64,000 nucleotides of DNA from Pseudomonas fluorescens NCIMB 11764 (GCF_000293885.2 NZ_CP010945.1:4050001-4114000), one strand, 5' to 3'; shown: positions 1 through 9,280, numbered from the stretch's first letter. Made by a program: numbers and translations. The notes: generated from the letters alone by a model not told the origin.

Positions 1-2
1 CT

Positions 3-1223
3 ATGGACTCATTGATCACAGCTGCCGCGCGGGCACTGGCGGCGGGCGACCCGCTCGGAGCGCTGGACCGGGTGGCGTTGCGTGACGATGCGCCCGCGCT
101 CGCGTTGCGCGGTATCGCCATGGCGCAACTCGGCGATCTGGTTCGGGCGAAAGCGCTGGTGAAAAGCGCCGCACGTGCATACGGGCCGAAAGAGGCATTG
201 GCGCGGGCGCGGTGCGTGGTGGCCGAGGCCGAAATTGCGCTGGCTTCGCGCGACCTGGGCTGGCCAGTGAAGGCGCTCGAAGCCGCACGGGTGACGCTGG
301 AGGCGCACGGGGATCGAGTGAACGCCGCTCACGCGCGGTATCTGCAGATTCGGCGACTGTTGCTGATAGGGCGCCTCGACGAGGCTGACGCTCTGCTCGC
401 TGCGCTGGACCCTGCAACGCTGCCACCGGTTTTACGCGCCGCCCATGAATTGGTGGCGGCGGGTATTGCGATCCGTCGCCTGCAATCGCAAACGGCCCGG
501 CATGCCCTGACGAGGGCCGAGCATGCCGCGCGCGAGGCGGGTATCCCGGCGCTCACTGCCGAGGTCGAAAACGCCTTTCTCGTCCTGAATTCCCCGACAG
601 CGCGTCTGATCGCCCATGGCGAAGAGCGACCGTTGTTACTGGATGAAGTTGAAGCGGTGCTCGGGTCGACCGCGTTGGTGGTGGACGCCTGCCGTTATGC
701 CGTGCGCGGCGCCGGCATGTCGGTTTCCCTGGCCAGGCGCCCGGTGCTGTTCACCCTCGCGCGGGCGTTGGCCGAAACCTGGCCGGCGGACGTATCGAGG
801 GAGACACTGATTCGCCGGGCGTTTCGCCTGAAGCTATCGGACGAGTCCCATCGAGCGCGCTTGCGTGTTGAAGTCGGGCGCCTGCGCGCGGCGCTGAAAC
901 CCTTGGCGGGTGTCGTCGCCACCCAACACGGGTTTGCGCTGGTGGCGCTGGTTTCATCCGACGTGGTGGTGCTGGCGCACCCGATCGAAGAACGATACGC
1001 GGCGCTGTTTGCGTTGCTCGCCGACGGCGAATCCTGGTCAAGTTCAGCGTTGGCGTTGGCCCTCGGCACCAGTCAGCGCACGGTGCAGCGCGCACTCGAC
1101 GCGCTGGCGGCGGCCGGAAAAGTGCAGCCATTCGGACGTGGCCGGGCCCGGCGCTGGATGACCCCGCCGATGCCGGGTTTCGCGACGACCTTGTTACTCC
1201 CGGCGCCCCTGCCGAGTGACTAG
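3..1223 (+). CDS. Helix-turn-helix domain protein of unknown role
   Basis: A 406-residue protein. The first ~200 residues are Ala/Leu/Arg-rich helices that resemble degenerate TPR repeats. The C-terminus (about residues 340-390) reads as a winged helix-turn-helix with the core TSQRTVQRALDALAAAGKV. This suggests a DNA-binding regulator with an alpha-helical sensing region. No signal peptide or membrane segment is seen. The ATG lies at the third base of the window, so no ribosome binding site can be examined and the true start could be upstream. The next gene follows after 35 bases on the same strand and may be cotranscribed. The family is not firmly recognised. Confidence 0.7.
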   Translation: MDSLITAAARALAAGDPLGALDRVALRDDAPALALRGIAMAQLGDLVRAKALVKSAARAYGPKEALARARCVVAEAEIALASRDLGWPVKALEAARVTLEAHGDRVNAAHARYLQIRRLLLIGRLDEADALLAALDPATLPPVLRAAHELVAAGIAIRRLQSQTARHALTRAEHAAREAGIPALTAEVENAFLVLNSPTARLIAHGEERPLLLDEVEAVLGSTALVVDACRYAVRGAGMSVSLARRPVLFTLARALAETWPADVSRETLIRRAFRLKLSDESHRARLRVEVGRLRAALKPLAGVVATQHGFALVALVSSDVVVLAHPIEERYAALFALLADGESWSSSALALALGTSQRTVQRALDALAAAGKVQPFGRGRARRWMTPPMPGFATTLLLPAPLPSD

Positions 1224-1258
1224 GATGGACCTCACGAACCCCTGATGAGGAAACCGAA

Positions 1259-1891
1259 ATGAAACACTCAAGCGCAGAAATCCTCCGCGAGTATGGCCCG
1301 TTCACCGGCGTCGACAGCGTGCATGGCGTGACCTGGGACGGTGAGCGCGTCTGGTTTGCCAGTGGCGAAAAACTCATCGCCCTCGACCCGCAAAGCGGCA
1401 AGACCTTGCGTTCAATCGATGTCACCGCGGATGCGGGTACGGCGTTCGATGGCCAGCACCTGTTCCAGATCGCCGCCGACCGCATCCAGAAAATCGACCC
1501 GCAGTCCGGCAAGGTGCTCAATACCATTCCCGCACCGGGCGGCGGCAATGATTCCGGGCTGACGTGGGCTGAAGGCACACTGTGGGTGGGGCGGTATCGC
1601 GACCGGAAAATTCACCAGCTCGATCCCGAGACCGGCGCGATTTTGCGCACGATCGAGTCCAACCGCTTCGTTACCGGGGTGACCTGGGTGGAGGGGCAGC
1701 TTTGGCATGGGACGTGGGAAGGCGACGAGAGCGAACTGCGTCGCGTCGATCCGAAAACCGGGGAGGTGCTGCAGAGCGTCAAGATGCCGACCGGAGTCGG
1801 CGTATCGGGACTTGAGTCAGATGGCGGCGATCAGTTTTTCTGCGGCGGCGGTGGCAGCGGGAAGGTGAGGACGGTACGCCGGCCTGCATGA
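1259..1891 (+). CDS. Beta-propeller protein, glutamine-cyclotransferase-like
   Basis: A 210-residue protein built of repeated blades of the type LxxLDPQSGKTLRSI, KIDPQSGKVLNTI, QLDPETGAILRTI and RVDPKTGEVLQSV, with intervening WxxGxLWVG segments. This is the pattern of PQQ-like/YncE and glutaminyl-peptide cyclotransferase-like propellers. It is shorter than a full closed propeller and has no signal peptide, so it is probably cytosolic. A GAGGAAA ribosome binding site precedes the ATG. The C-terminus is Gly-rich (CGGGGSGKV). The substrate is unknown and catalysis is not proven. It may form a pair with the upstream HTH gene. Confidence 0.7.
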   Translation: MKHSSAEILREYGPFTGVDSVHGVTWDGERVWFASGEKLIALDPQSGKTLRSIDVTADAGTAFDGQHLFQIAADRIQKIDPQSGKVLNTIPAPGGGNDSGLTWAEGTLWVGRYRDRKIHQLDPETGAILRTIESNRFVTGVTWVEGQLWHGTWEGDESELRRVDPKTGEVLQSVKMPTGVGVSGLESDGGDQFFCGGGGSGKVRTVRRPA

Positions 1892-1911
1892 CGCTCACTG
1901 CGTTACCGGCC

Positions 1912-2772
1912 TCAAGGCGCTCCAAACAGCATCGTCCAGTAAACCCCTTCGTCACTGCGCGAATCCGTCGCGTAGGCGGCTCCCACTTGAGTGAACAGCG
2001 GGCTCATCAAGTTGGCGCAGTGTCCGGGGCTGGCGAGCCAGCCTGCCATTGCCTTGCTCGGTGAGCCTTGCCCCGCGGCGATGTTTTCGCCGATCTGGCG
2101 GCCACGGAATCCGGCCGCTCTTGCACGGTCGGCGGGCGTATCACCGTCGGGATCGCGGTGTGCGAAGTAATTTCCGTAGGCCATTGCCTTGCTGTGGCCC
2201 TGGGCTGCGGCCCCGAGGCTGGCGTTCCAGGCGAGTGGTCGGGCGGCGGCGAAACGCTGACGCCCGCAGAGGCGCGGTTTGGCCCGCGCGGCGTTGACCT
2301 GGGCGAGCAAGGCCCGGCTGACGGCTCGTGTGTCGTCCATTTGGCTGTCCAGTACTGGCCGCGCCAGCACCACTTGCCATTCGCTGCGGCTGCGACTGAC
2401 GCCGATATCGGCGTATTGGCTGTCCAGCAATGCCATGCAGTAGTCGCTTTGCAGCAGGTCGAAGGCCTCTTCGGCATCTTGCGCGCCGACCACACGCAGG
2501 GTGCGCACGGTCACTGCCTGATAACCGGAAGCTTTCAACCGGTCCCGCAAGCCGCCGCCGTAGCCGATCGGCAAGGCCAGGTTGGATTTCAGCGTCAACG
2601 GTGACAAACGTTGGGCGGGACGCCGCTCGCAGCGCTGCGGGTGTGCACGGTAATCGTTGATGGCTTCCACCAGTTGCCGTTCCGCGCCGGCGTGGGCGGG
2701 GCGGGTGGTAAAAGAAAGCAGGGTGAACAGGCACAGCGAAGTCAGGCGCAAGGCGTGGTCGGTTTGGCGCAT
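1912..2772 (-). CDS. Secreted CAP/SCP (PR-1-like) domain protein
   Basis: About 286 residues from the ATG of MRQTDHALRL; a start nine codons further upstream is also possible. It has a Sec signal (LTSLCLFTLLSFTTRPAHA) and then an N-terminal region of about 120 residues. A CAP domain follows, with the hallmark MAYGNYFAHRDPDGDTP, GENIAAGQG and a final GWLASPGHCANLMSP. These contain the conserved His and Glu residues of the SCP/CAP cavity. Bacterial members are extracytoplasmic and their substrate is generally unknown. It is convergent with the preceding propeller gene, with about 20 bases between the two stops. Confidence 0.85.
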   Translation of the reverse strand: MRQTDHALRLTSLCLFTLLSFTTRPAHAGAERQLVEAINDYRAHPQRCERRPAQRLSPLTLKSNLALPIGYGGGLRDRLKASGYQAVTVRTLRVVGAQDAEEAFDLLQSDYCMALLDSQYADIGVSRSRSEWQVVLARPVLDSQMDDTRAVSRALLAQVNAARAKPRLCGRQRFAAARPLAWNASLGAAAQGHSKAMAYGNYFAHRDPDGDTPADRARAAGFRGRQIGENIAAGQGSPSKAMAGWLASPGHCANLMSPLFTQVGAAYATDSRSDEGVYWTMLFGAP

Positions 2773-2956
2773 GGAGGGACAGCTCTGAAGAGATGACAAC
2801 GATTAGGGGAGGAATTGGCGCCGCTGTAAGACTGGGGAGTTCAAACAAGGTTCACGGCGCAGGAGGGCATATTTACCGGGGCCGCCACGCGTCTGACGGA
2901 CGTACCGTTCGATGCTGTTTTGCCAGCCAGCAAGATCCACACCTCTCGCCCGCTAT

Positions 2957-3859
2957 CTACGCGCCCCAACCCTCCCGCACCGCCGTGCGAATCCCCTCCA
3001 GCAACATCGCAAACGCCGGGTTGTCATTGTTCTCCCGCCAGATCAGATGCAATTCGCTCTGCACCCCTTCGCCCAGGTCGATATCGCGAAATACCACATT
3101 CTTGAACACCACACTGCTGGCGCAACGCGGCACCAGCGCCAACCCCATGCCGGCGTTGACCAGCGCCAGAATCGTCAGCGACGAGCCGAGCCATTGCACG
3201 TATTCCGGGGCGACGCGGGCCGAGCGCAGCATCCCGGTCAGCAGTTCGTTGAACGGCGGGTAGGCGGCGTGGGAGTACATGAGAAACGGTTGGGCATCGA
3301 GGTCGTTGACCGACACGATTTCAGTGCTGGCCAGCCGGTGGTTGCTGGGCACAGCGAGGACAAACGGTTCGCGCACCAGGCATTCGGTGGCGTAACCCGG
3401 CTCCAGCAATGGCGCACGGACGATGCCCAGATCGATACGGCGGGCACGCAAGGCTTCGTGCTGCTGGTAGGTGTTCATTTCCGACAGGTCGATTTTCACC
3501 TGCGGTTGTTTGAGCCGCGCTTCGGCAATCACCTTGGGCAGGAATTCGTACACCGCACTGCCGACGAAACTGATGTTCACCGTGCCGATATCGCCTTCGG
3601 CGAAGCGTCGTGCGGTGGCGGCGGCTTGTTGGGCGCGCTCCAGCAGGTTCTGCGCTTCGATAAAGAACGCGCGGCCGGCGGCGGTCAGGGCGACGCTGCG
3701 GGTGGTGCGGGTGAACAGCTCGACGCCCAGATGGTGCTCCAACAGTTGAATCTGCCGGCTGAGCGGCGGCTGGGTCATATTCAACCGTTCGGCGGCGCGG
3801 CGGAAATTGAGCTCGGTCGCCACCGTGGTGAAGCAGCGCAATTGCGTCAGTTCGAACAT
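2957..3859 (-). CDS. LysR-family transcriptional regulator
   Basis: 300 residues starting MFELTQLRCF. The N-terminal winged HTH (LNFRRAAERLNMTQPPLSRQ) is followed by the substrate-binding domain of the CatM/BenM-like LysR type (residues ~90-295). The longer upstream reading frame has no LysR-like sequence, so the start at 3859 is chosen. The gene is divergent from the MFS transporter and glucarate-dehydratase-like genes, with an 88-base gap containing TCTAAT and ATTAGA inverted half-sites. It most likely controls that pair in response to a sugar acid. The regulatory target is inference from gene arrangement. Confidence 0.88.
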   Translation of the reverse strand: MFELTQLRCFTTVATELNFRRAAERLNMTQPPLSRQIQLLEHHLGVELFTRTTRSVALTAAGRAFFIEAQNLLERAQQAAATARRFAEGDIGTVNISFVGSAVYEFLPKVIAEARLKQPQVKIDLSEMNTYQQHEALRARRIDLGIVRAPLLEPGYATECLVREPFVLAVPSNHRLASTEIVSVNDLDAQPFLMYSHAAYPPFNELLTGMLRSARVAPEYVQWLGSSLTILALVNAGMGLALVPRCASSVVFKNVVFRDIDLGEGVQSELHLIWRENNDNPAFAMLLEGIRTAVREGWGA

Positions 3860-3947
3860 TGATCTAATCCAGGTATCAATCGAATGCCAAGTTAGATTAG
3901 ACGGGATCAATGTCCGCGTCCATGATCGGCCCGTCCCTAAAAAAACA

Positions 3948-5363
3948 ATGAACGGGAGTCGCCCCTTGAATACCCTCCAGAGTCCGCCGGACCCGACTGT
4001 GCTCGCCCGCGCAGCGGCCAAGGTCAAGCGCCACGTGCTGCCGCTGTTCGTGGTGATGTTCATCGTCAACTACATCGACCGGGTCAACATCGGCTTCGTG
4101 CGCAGCCACATGGAAACTGACCTGGGCATCGGCGCCGCCGCCTATGGCCTGGGCGCCGGGCTGTTCTTCATCGGTTACGCAATCTTCGAAGTCCCCTCCA
4201 ACATGCTGCTGCAACGCTACGGCGCCCGCGCCTGGCTGACGCGCATCATGTTCACTTGGGGTGCGGCCGCCATGGCCATGGCGTTCGTGCGCGGCGAAAC
4301 CAGCTTTTATGTGCTGCGTTTCATTCTCGGCGCAGCCGAGGCGGGTTTCTTCCCCGGCATCATTTACTACTTCACCCAATGGCTGCCGTCGACCGAACGC
4401 GGCAAGGCCATGGCGATCTTCCTCAGTGGCTCGGCCATTGCCTCGGTGATTTCCGGGCCAGTCTCCGGTGCCTTGCTGAACGTCAGTGGTTTCAGCCTGC
4501 ACGGCTGGCAGTGGATGTTCCTGATCGAAGGCTTTGCCTCGATCGTGCTCTGCGGGTTTGTCTGGTTCTGGTTGCAGTCCCATCCGCGTGAGGCGAACTG
4601 GCTGAGCACGGAAGAAAAGGACGCACTCGTGAGCGCCATCGCGCTGGAGCAGCAGGCCCGTGAAGCCACGCAGACAGTAAAGCCGTCGATGTTCAAATTG
4701 CTGGCTGACAAGCAGATTGCGCTGTTCTGCTTCATCTATTTTTCCATCGCCCTGACTATCTACGGCGCCACCTTCTGGCTGCCAAGCATGATCAAGAAAA
4801 TGGGCAACCTCGGCGACTTCCAGGTCGGCCTGTTCAACTCGATTCCGTGGATCATTTCCATCGTCGCGATGTATGCCTTCGCCGCCATGGCCAGCAAATG
4901 GAAACACCAGCAGGCCTGGGTTGCGTTGACCTTGGTGATTGCTTCGTTCGGCATGTTCATGTCCACCACCGGCGGGCCGATTTTCGCCTTCGTCGCCATC
5001 TGTTTTGCGGCCATTGGCTTCAAGGCTGCCTCGGCGTTGTTCTGGCCGATTCCCCAAGGCTATCTGGACGCACGCATCGCGGCGGCAGTGATCGCGTTGA
5101 TTAACTCTATCGGCAACCTGGGCGGTTTTGTGGCGCCGACGGCGTTCGGTTTACTCGAGCAAAAAACCGGATCCATCGAAGGTGGCCTCTACGGTCTGGC
5201 AGCCACTTCACTGGTGGCGGCAGTGGTGATCTTCTTTGCCCGCACGGCACCGCGGGGCGATGCACACAACGTGCTGAAGGGGAAACCGGTCGATACCGCA
5301 GCAGCGCCCACCTCTTTAAGTCACCCCGCTTTGAAACCTGATCCAAAGGGAGCAGCCTCTTGA
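3948..5363 (+). CDS. MFS transporter, anion:cation symporter type
   Basis: About 471 residues and 12 predicted membrane segments. The N-terminal motif VNYIDRVNIGFVRSHMETDL is typical of the tartrate/glucarate/galactonate MFS branch. The ATG at 3948 gives MNGSRPLNTL. A TTG at 3966 has a much better ribosome binding site (GGGAG, 7-base spacing) and may be the real start. The stop overlaps the next start (TTGA), so the two genes are translationally coupled. With the neighbouring glucarate-dehydratase-family enzyme, uptake of an aldarate or related sugar acid is the likely role. Confidence 0.85.
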   Translation: MNGSRPLNTLQSPPDPTVLARAAAKVKRHVLPLFVVMFIVNYIDRVNIGFVRSHMETDLGIGAAAYGLGAGLFFIGYAIFEVPSNMLLQRYGARAWLTRIMFTWGAAAMAMAFVRGETSFYVLRFILGAAEAGFFPGIIYYFTQWLPSTERGKAMAIFLSGSAIASVISGPVSGALLNVSGFSLHGWQWMFLIEGFASIVLCGFVWFWLQSHPREANWLSTEEKDALVSAIALEQQAREATQTVKPSMFKLLADKQIALFCFIYFSIALTIYGATFWLPSMIKKMGNLGDFQVGLFNSIPWIISIVAMYAFAAMASKWKHQQAWVALTLVIASFGMFMSTTGGPIFAFVAICFAAIGFKAASALFWPIPQGYLDARIAAAVIALINSIGNLGGFVAPTAFGLLEQKTGSIEGGLYGLAATSLVAAVVIFFARTAPRGDAHNVLKGKPVDTAAAPTSLSHPALKPDPKGAAS

Positions 5364-6634
5364 AAATCAAACGAGTCACCGTCACCCCCATCGCTTTCCG
5401 TGATCCGCCGCTGCTCAATGCCAGCGGGATTCACGAGCCTTTCGCGCTGCGCTCGATCATCGAAATCGAAAGCGACAATGGCTACATCGGCCTAGGTGAA
5501 AGTTACGGCGATGCGCCGGCGCTGTTGATCCAGCAACAACTGCAATCGCAACTGATCGGCCTTGACCCGTTCAATCTCAATCAACTGCGCCGCATCGTCC
5601 AGGCCACCGTGGCGGCGAACAAACCCGCGAGCATTGCCGGTGCCGAACTGGCGCCGGGCTCACACGCCAGCAAAGCGGTGAGCAACGCGTATTCGGCGTT
5701 CGAAGTGGCGTTCCTGGATTTGCAGGCACATTCGTTGAACGTGCCGTTGGTGGACCTGCTGGGCGGGGCGATCCGCGATGAGATTCCGTTCAGCGCCTAC
5801 CTGTTTTTCAAGTACGCGCAACACGTCGATTCACCCTACAAGCCAGACAATTGGGGCGAGGCGCTGAACGAAGAGCAGATCGTCGCCCAGGCGCGGCGGA
5901 TGATCGAGGCTTACGGCTTCAAGAGCATCAAGCTCAAGGCCGGCACGTTGCCGCCGGAGCATGAAGTGTCGTGCATCAAGGCGCTGAAAAAAGCCTTCCC
6001 CGGCTATCCGCTGCGCATCGACCCGAACGGCAACTGGTCACTGGAAACCTCGATTCGCATGGCCGAGCTGCTGGGCGATGACCTGCAATATTACGAAGAC
6101 CCGACGCCGGGCCTCGACGGCATGGCCGAGCTGCACAAACGCACCGGTTTGCCGCTGGCGACCAACATGGTGGTCACCGATTTCGACGAGTTCCGCCGTA
6201 GCGTGGCGTTGAACAGCGTGCAGATCGTCCTCGCCGATCACCATTACTGGGGTGGTCTGCGTGACACTCAGGCGCTGGCGAAAATGTGCGACACCTTTGG
6301 TCTCGGCGTGTCGATGCATTCCAACTCGCACCTGGGCATCAGCCTGATGGCGATGGCGCATGTGGCGGCGGCGGTGCCCAATCTGGATTACGCCTGCGAC
6401 ACCCATTACCCGTGGCAGGAGCCGGATGAAGAAGTGATCAAGGGCGGCAAGCTGCCGATTGTCGATGGCTGCGTGAAAATCACCCGTGCACCCGGGCTGG
6501 GCCTGGAACTGGATCAGGATCAGCTCGGCAAGTTGCATGATCAATACTTGACCTGCGGCATTCGTCAGCGCGATGACGTGAAACAGATGCAGCGCTACAA
6601 ACCGGACTGGAAAGCGCTTAAACCGCGGTTTTGA
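5360..6634 (+). CDS. Glucarate-dehydratase-family enzyme (enolase superfamily)
   Basis: 424 residues with a TTG start overlapping the MFS stop and an AAGGGAG ribosome binding site seven bases upstream. The C-terminal barrel carries the expected acid/base and metal residues: KLKAG (Lys pair), IDPNGNW (Asp), YEDPT (Glu), NMVVTDF, LADHHYW and SNSHLGIS (His). The set matches the glucarate dehydratase subgroup, which dehydrates acid sugars to 5-keto-4-deoxyglucarate. The enzyme differs from canonical GudD at the N-terminus and in the HHYW and SNSHLG segments, so the exact aldarate is not certain. It is presumably induced through the divergent LysR. Confidence 0.85.
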   Translation: MKIKRVTVTPIAFRDPPLLNASGIHEPFALRSIIEIESDNGYIGLGESYGDAPALLIQQQLQSQLIGLDPFNLNQLRRIVQATVAANKPASIAGAELAPGSHASKAVSNAYSAFEVAFLDLQAHSLNVPLVDLLGGAIRDEIPFSAYLFFKYAQHVDSPYKPDNWGEALNEEQIVAQARRMIEAYGFKSIKLKAGTLPPEHEVSCIKALKKAFPGYPLRIDPNGNWSLETSIRMAELLGDDLQYYEDPTPGLDGMAELHKRTGLPLATNMVVTDFDEFRRSVALNSVQIVLADHHYWGGLRDTQALAKMCDTFGLGVSMHSNSHLGISLMAMAHVAAAVPNLDYACDTHYPWQEPDEEVIKGGKLPIVDGCVKITRAPGLGLELDQDQLGKLHDQYLTCGIRQRDDVKQMQRYKPDWKALKPRF

Positions 6635-6941
6635 ATGCGCTCAGCAAACGCTCGATCTGTGCCTGCTCCCAGCCGCTGAGCAAACTCACCGGGTCGGTGC
6701 CGTAACGTTGCCAACTGTCGAAGCTGCCCTCGCGGCCATCCGGGCTCTGGCAATGCTGGCAGTGGCGCAGGTGGGTGCCGTCGACATCGAGGGTCAGACG
6801 CCAGCCCTCGATATCGACCTGCACCACGCCGGGCTCGGCCGGTTCGCCCGATAGTCGCAGCGGGCGAACCTCCAGAGCGGCATCACGCAACAGCTGGTAA
6901 ATCTCACGGGCGGTCAAGGGCGGCACAGCGGTCTCCGGCAA
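6618..6941 (-). CDS. Small conserved hypothetical protein with CxxC
   Basis: 107 residues starting MPETAVPPLTAREIYQLLRDAALEV. A central segment HCQHCQSPDGREG contains a CxxC pair that could bind metal, and the C-terminus has WEQAQIERLLSAF. No signal peptide or membrane segment is visible. Its stop overlaps the convergent dehydratase gene by 17 bases. It sits just upstream of, and in the same direction as, the response regulator, with 28 bases in between. I do not recognise a function; it resembles small Pseudomonas-specific DUF proteins. Confidence 0.65.
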   Translation of the reverse strand: MPETAVPPLTAREIYQLLRDAALEVRPLRLSGEPAEPGVVQVDIEGWRLTLDVDGTHLRHCQHCQSPDGREGSFDSWQRYGTDPVSLLSGWEQAQIERLLSAFKTAV

Positions 6942-6969
6942 GTAGGTGTGTCGGTGGTGTTTGCGTGGT

Positions 6970-7605
6970 TTACGGCGAAATGATCCCGTGATCGATCGCG
7001 TATTTCACCAGCGCCGCCGGTTTGTCGATGTTGAGTTTGCGGCGGATGCTCAGGCGATGGGTTTCTACGGTGCGCACGCTGATGTCCAGGTCGCGGGCCA
7101 TTTCCTTGTTGTTCATCCCTTGCGCCATTTTGTACAGCACCTGACTTTCACGGGGCGTCAGCTCGTTGTCGGTACTTTTATCGGCGATGAGCCGCTGGGC
7201 GATTTCAGCGCTGTAGAACGTCCCGCCGCTGGCAATGGCTTCGATAGCCGCAATGATTTCCCGTGACGGCGCATTCTTCAGCACATAGCCGCTGGCACCT
7301 GAGCGAACGGACTCACTCACGTATTCGTAATTGTCGTACATGCTCAGCACCAGCACTTTGAGCGACGGGTACTGGCTGCGCAGCAACCGGGTCAGCTCCA
7401 GGCCGTTCATGTCTTTGAGGCTGATATCGACCAGCAACAGATCCGGCTGACAGCGCCCGACCATCTCGATGGCGTCCGCGCCATTCTCGGCTTCGCCGAC
7501 CACTTCCAGCGGGGCCATGACAGACAGCAGCGCCTTGATCCCGTCGCGGACCAAAGAGTGATCGTCGACCAGGGCGACGCGGATCGGGGAGGGCAGGTTC
7601 ATCAC
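6970..7605 (-). CDS. NarL/FixJ-type response regulator
   Basis: 211 residues. The receiver domain spans residues 8-125, with acidic residues VDDHS near the start and the phosphoacceptor Asp in PDLLLVDISLKD. The C-terminal LuxR-type HTH (LTPRESQVLYKMAQG through SVRTVETHRLSIRRKL) binds DNA. It lies 23 bases downstream of the Cache-domain histidine kinase in the same direction and is clearly its partner. The pair is divergent from cstA. Activation of cstA is inferred from this arrangement and from the palindrome at 9281-9310. Confidence 0.9.
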   Translation of the reverse strand: MMNLPSPIRVALVDDHSLVRDGIKALLSVMAPLEVVGEAENGADAIEMVGRCQPDLLLVDISLKDMNGLELTRLLRSQYPSLKVLVLSMYDNYEYVSESVRSGASGYVLKNAPSREIIAAIEAIASGGTFYSAEIAQRLIADKSTDNELTPRESQVLYKMAQGMNNKEMARDLDISVRTVETHRLSIRRKLNIDKPAALVKYAIDHGIISP

Positions 7606-7628
7606 GAGTATTCACTCTTATTGTCAGG

Positions 7629-8990
7629 TCAGCGTTTTGCGCCGGGCATTTTCATCGGCAGCAGCACGTCCAGCTCACTTCTTCCCGGCATCGAGATCAG
7701 GTCGAATCGACCGCCAAAATGCTCGACACGCTCACGGATATTGCGCAGGCCAATCCCGGCATGACGCCGTTCGACCTGGGCGACGTTGAAGCCGACACCG
7801 TCATCGACCACCGTCAGCCGTATGGATTCTTCAGACCCGTGCAGGTTGATGGAAACGTTTTTCGCCTGTGCATGGCGTTCAATATTGGTCAGGCCTTCCT
7901 GGACGATGCGGAACAGCGAGACCGCCGCGCCATCGACCAGGTGGCAGTCGAATTCGTTATCGTTGTAGGTCACCGTCAGCCCGCTGCGCTGCTCGAACTC
8001 CTCGGCAAGTTGACCGATGGCCGCGGACAGGCCCAGGGTGTCGAGCAAGGAGGAGCGCAGGTCGTGGGAGAGGCTGCGAACCTCGCCAATCGCGTCTCCC
8101 AGCCGCTCCGTGGCCTCTCTCAAAATACTCAAGCCTTTGTCCTGTCCATTCTCCAGGACATGGCTGGCCAGTTCGAACTGGAACTTGATGGAGACCAGGA
8201 CCTGACTGATGCCGTCGTGCAACTCTCGGGAAACCCGCGAGCGTTCTTCTTCTTGCAAACTGACGATGCGCTGGGTCAGGCGTTGCAGTTTTTTGTCGGC
8301 CAGACGGTGTTCGCTGACATTCAGGGTCATGCCGCTGGCAAACACGAACAGCACAGCCACGAGGGCGACGGCGGCAATCGCCAGCATGGTTTTGCGAATG
8401 CCCATCGCCACTTCTTCGCGGGCCTGCTGAGTGGCGCGTTCAACGTCTTCAAGGTAGATGCCGGTGCCGAGCATCCAGCCCCAGCGATCCAGCATCACCA
8501 CGTAGGCAAGTTTGTCGGTCACCTCGCCAGAGGAGGGTTTGTTCCAGGCGTAGCGCTGAAAACCTTCACCGGATTGCGCGCTCTTGAGCAAGGCCTGGAT
8601 CACCGGCAGGCCGTGCGGGTCTTTCATGTCCCACAGATACTGACCCACCAGATCCGATTGCCGCGCGTGCATCAGGCTGCGACCCTCGCGGTCGTACACG
8701 AAGAAGTAGCCATTGATGCCGAAGCTGAGCTTGCGCAGTTCTTCCAGCACTTGCTGCTGGGCGCGCGCGTCACCGTGGCCGTCGTCGTACAGCGGCGCGA
8801 TCAGGCTCTGGGCCATTTCCACGTAGTTTTTCAGTTCGGCGCGCTTGCTGGCCAGAATGCTGTCTTCGATCAGCTGCGCCTGTTGATCGCCCAGTTGACG
8901 GTTCAGGGAAATCACCAGCGCACAGATGACTGCGATCGCCAGCACCAGCGGCAGAATCCCGAGCGCGACGATTTTGTGTTTGAGCTGCAT
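7629..8990 (-). CDS. Cache-domain sensor histidine kinase (NarX/HPK7 type)
   Basis: 454 residues from the ATG of MQLKHKIVALG, which is preceded by AGGAGCC. A first membrane segment (residues 7-28) is followed by a periplasmic single Cache_2-type domain (NGYFFVYDREGRSLMH, GWMLGTGIYLEDVE). A second membrane segment (AVALVAVLFVFASGMTL) follows, then the HPK7 phosphoacceptor helix ERSRVSRELHDGISQ and a HATPase domain with DDGVGF and HAGIGLRNIRER. Domains of this class often sense short carboxylates such as acetate, propionate or pyruvate. With cstA alongside, pyruvate or a carbon-starvation signal is plausible but not shown. Confidence 0.9.
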   Translation of the reverse strand: MQLKHKIVALGILPLVLAIAVICALVISLNRQLGDQQAQLIEDSILASKRAELKNYVEMAQSLIAPLYDDGHGDARAQQQVLEELRKLSFGINGYFFVYDREGRSLMHARQSDLVGQYLWDMKDPHGLPVIQALLKSAQSGEGFQRYAWNKPSSGEVTDKLAYVVMLDRWGWMLGTGIYLEDVERATQQAREEVAMGIRKTMLAIAAVALVAVLFVFASGMTLNVSEHRLADKKLQRLTQRIVSLQEEERSRVSRELHDGISQVLVSIKFQFELASHVLENGQDKGLSILREATERLGDAIGEVRSLSHDLRSSLLDTLGLSAAIGQLAEEFEQRSGLTVTYNDNEFDCHLVDGAAVSLFRIVQEGLTNIERHAQAKNVSINLHGSEESIRLTVVDDGVGFNVAQVERRHAGIGLRNIRERVEHFGGRFDLISMPGRSELDVLLPMKMPGAKR

Positions 8991-9008
8991 CTGGGCTCCT
9001 GAGGACTT

Positions 9009-9108
9009 TGTAGGAGCGAGCTTGCTCGCGAAGGTCGTCAATGAAAACGCGTGTTGGCTGGATTTACGCGTTGTTCTTGAGTCCATCGCGAGCAAGCTCG
9101 CTCCTACA
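9009..9108. repeat. REPIN (paired inverted REP elements)
   Basis: Two 23-base arms, TGTAGGAGCGAGCTTGCTCG... at 9009-9031 and its exact reverse complement at 9086-9108, are separated by 54 bases. This is the REP doublet arrangement spread through Pseudomonas genomes by RAYT transposases. No RAYT gene is visible in this window. The element sits just upstream of the histidine kinase, in the divergent region before cstA. Confidence 0.9.
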
Positions 9109-9218
9109 GGGACGGCATTAGGCGAAGGCGGGCATCATATGCCAAAGAGATGCGCGTCCAGTAGCGCTGCTGGACGGAATGACCTGTGGTTGGGAAGTCA
9201 GCGAGTTGAAAACACAAA

Positions 9219-9254
9219 CCCCTGTGGGAGCCAGCCTGCTGGCTCCCACAGGGG
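9219..9254. repeat. REP-like perfect hairpin
   Basis: CCCCTGTGGGAGCCAGC at 9219 is followed almost at once by its complement GCTGGCTCCCACAGGGG, ending at 9254. The TGTGGGAG core is a second common Pseudomonas REP type, and it also occurs in the REPIN at 11728. No U-run follows, so it is classed as a repeat and not a terminator. Confidence 0.8.
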
Positions 9255-9280
9255 TATTGCATTTCAGCTGCGAGATCAGT

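Noticed and set aside
3807..3947. Extended N-terminus of the MFS gene at 3948
   Set aside because: The extension overlaps the divergent LysR start and promoter and has no transporter-like sequence; starts at 3948 or 3966 are better placed.
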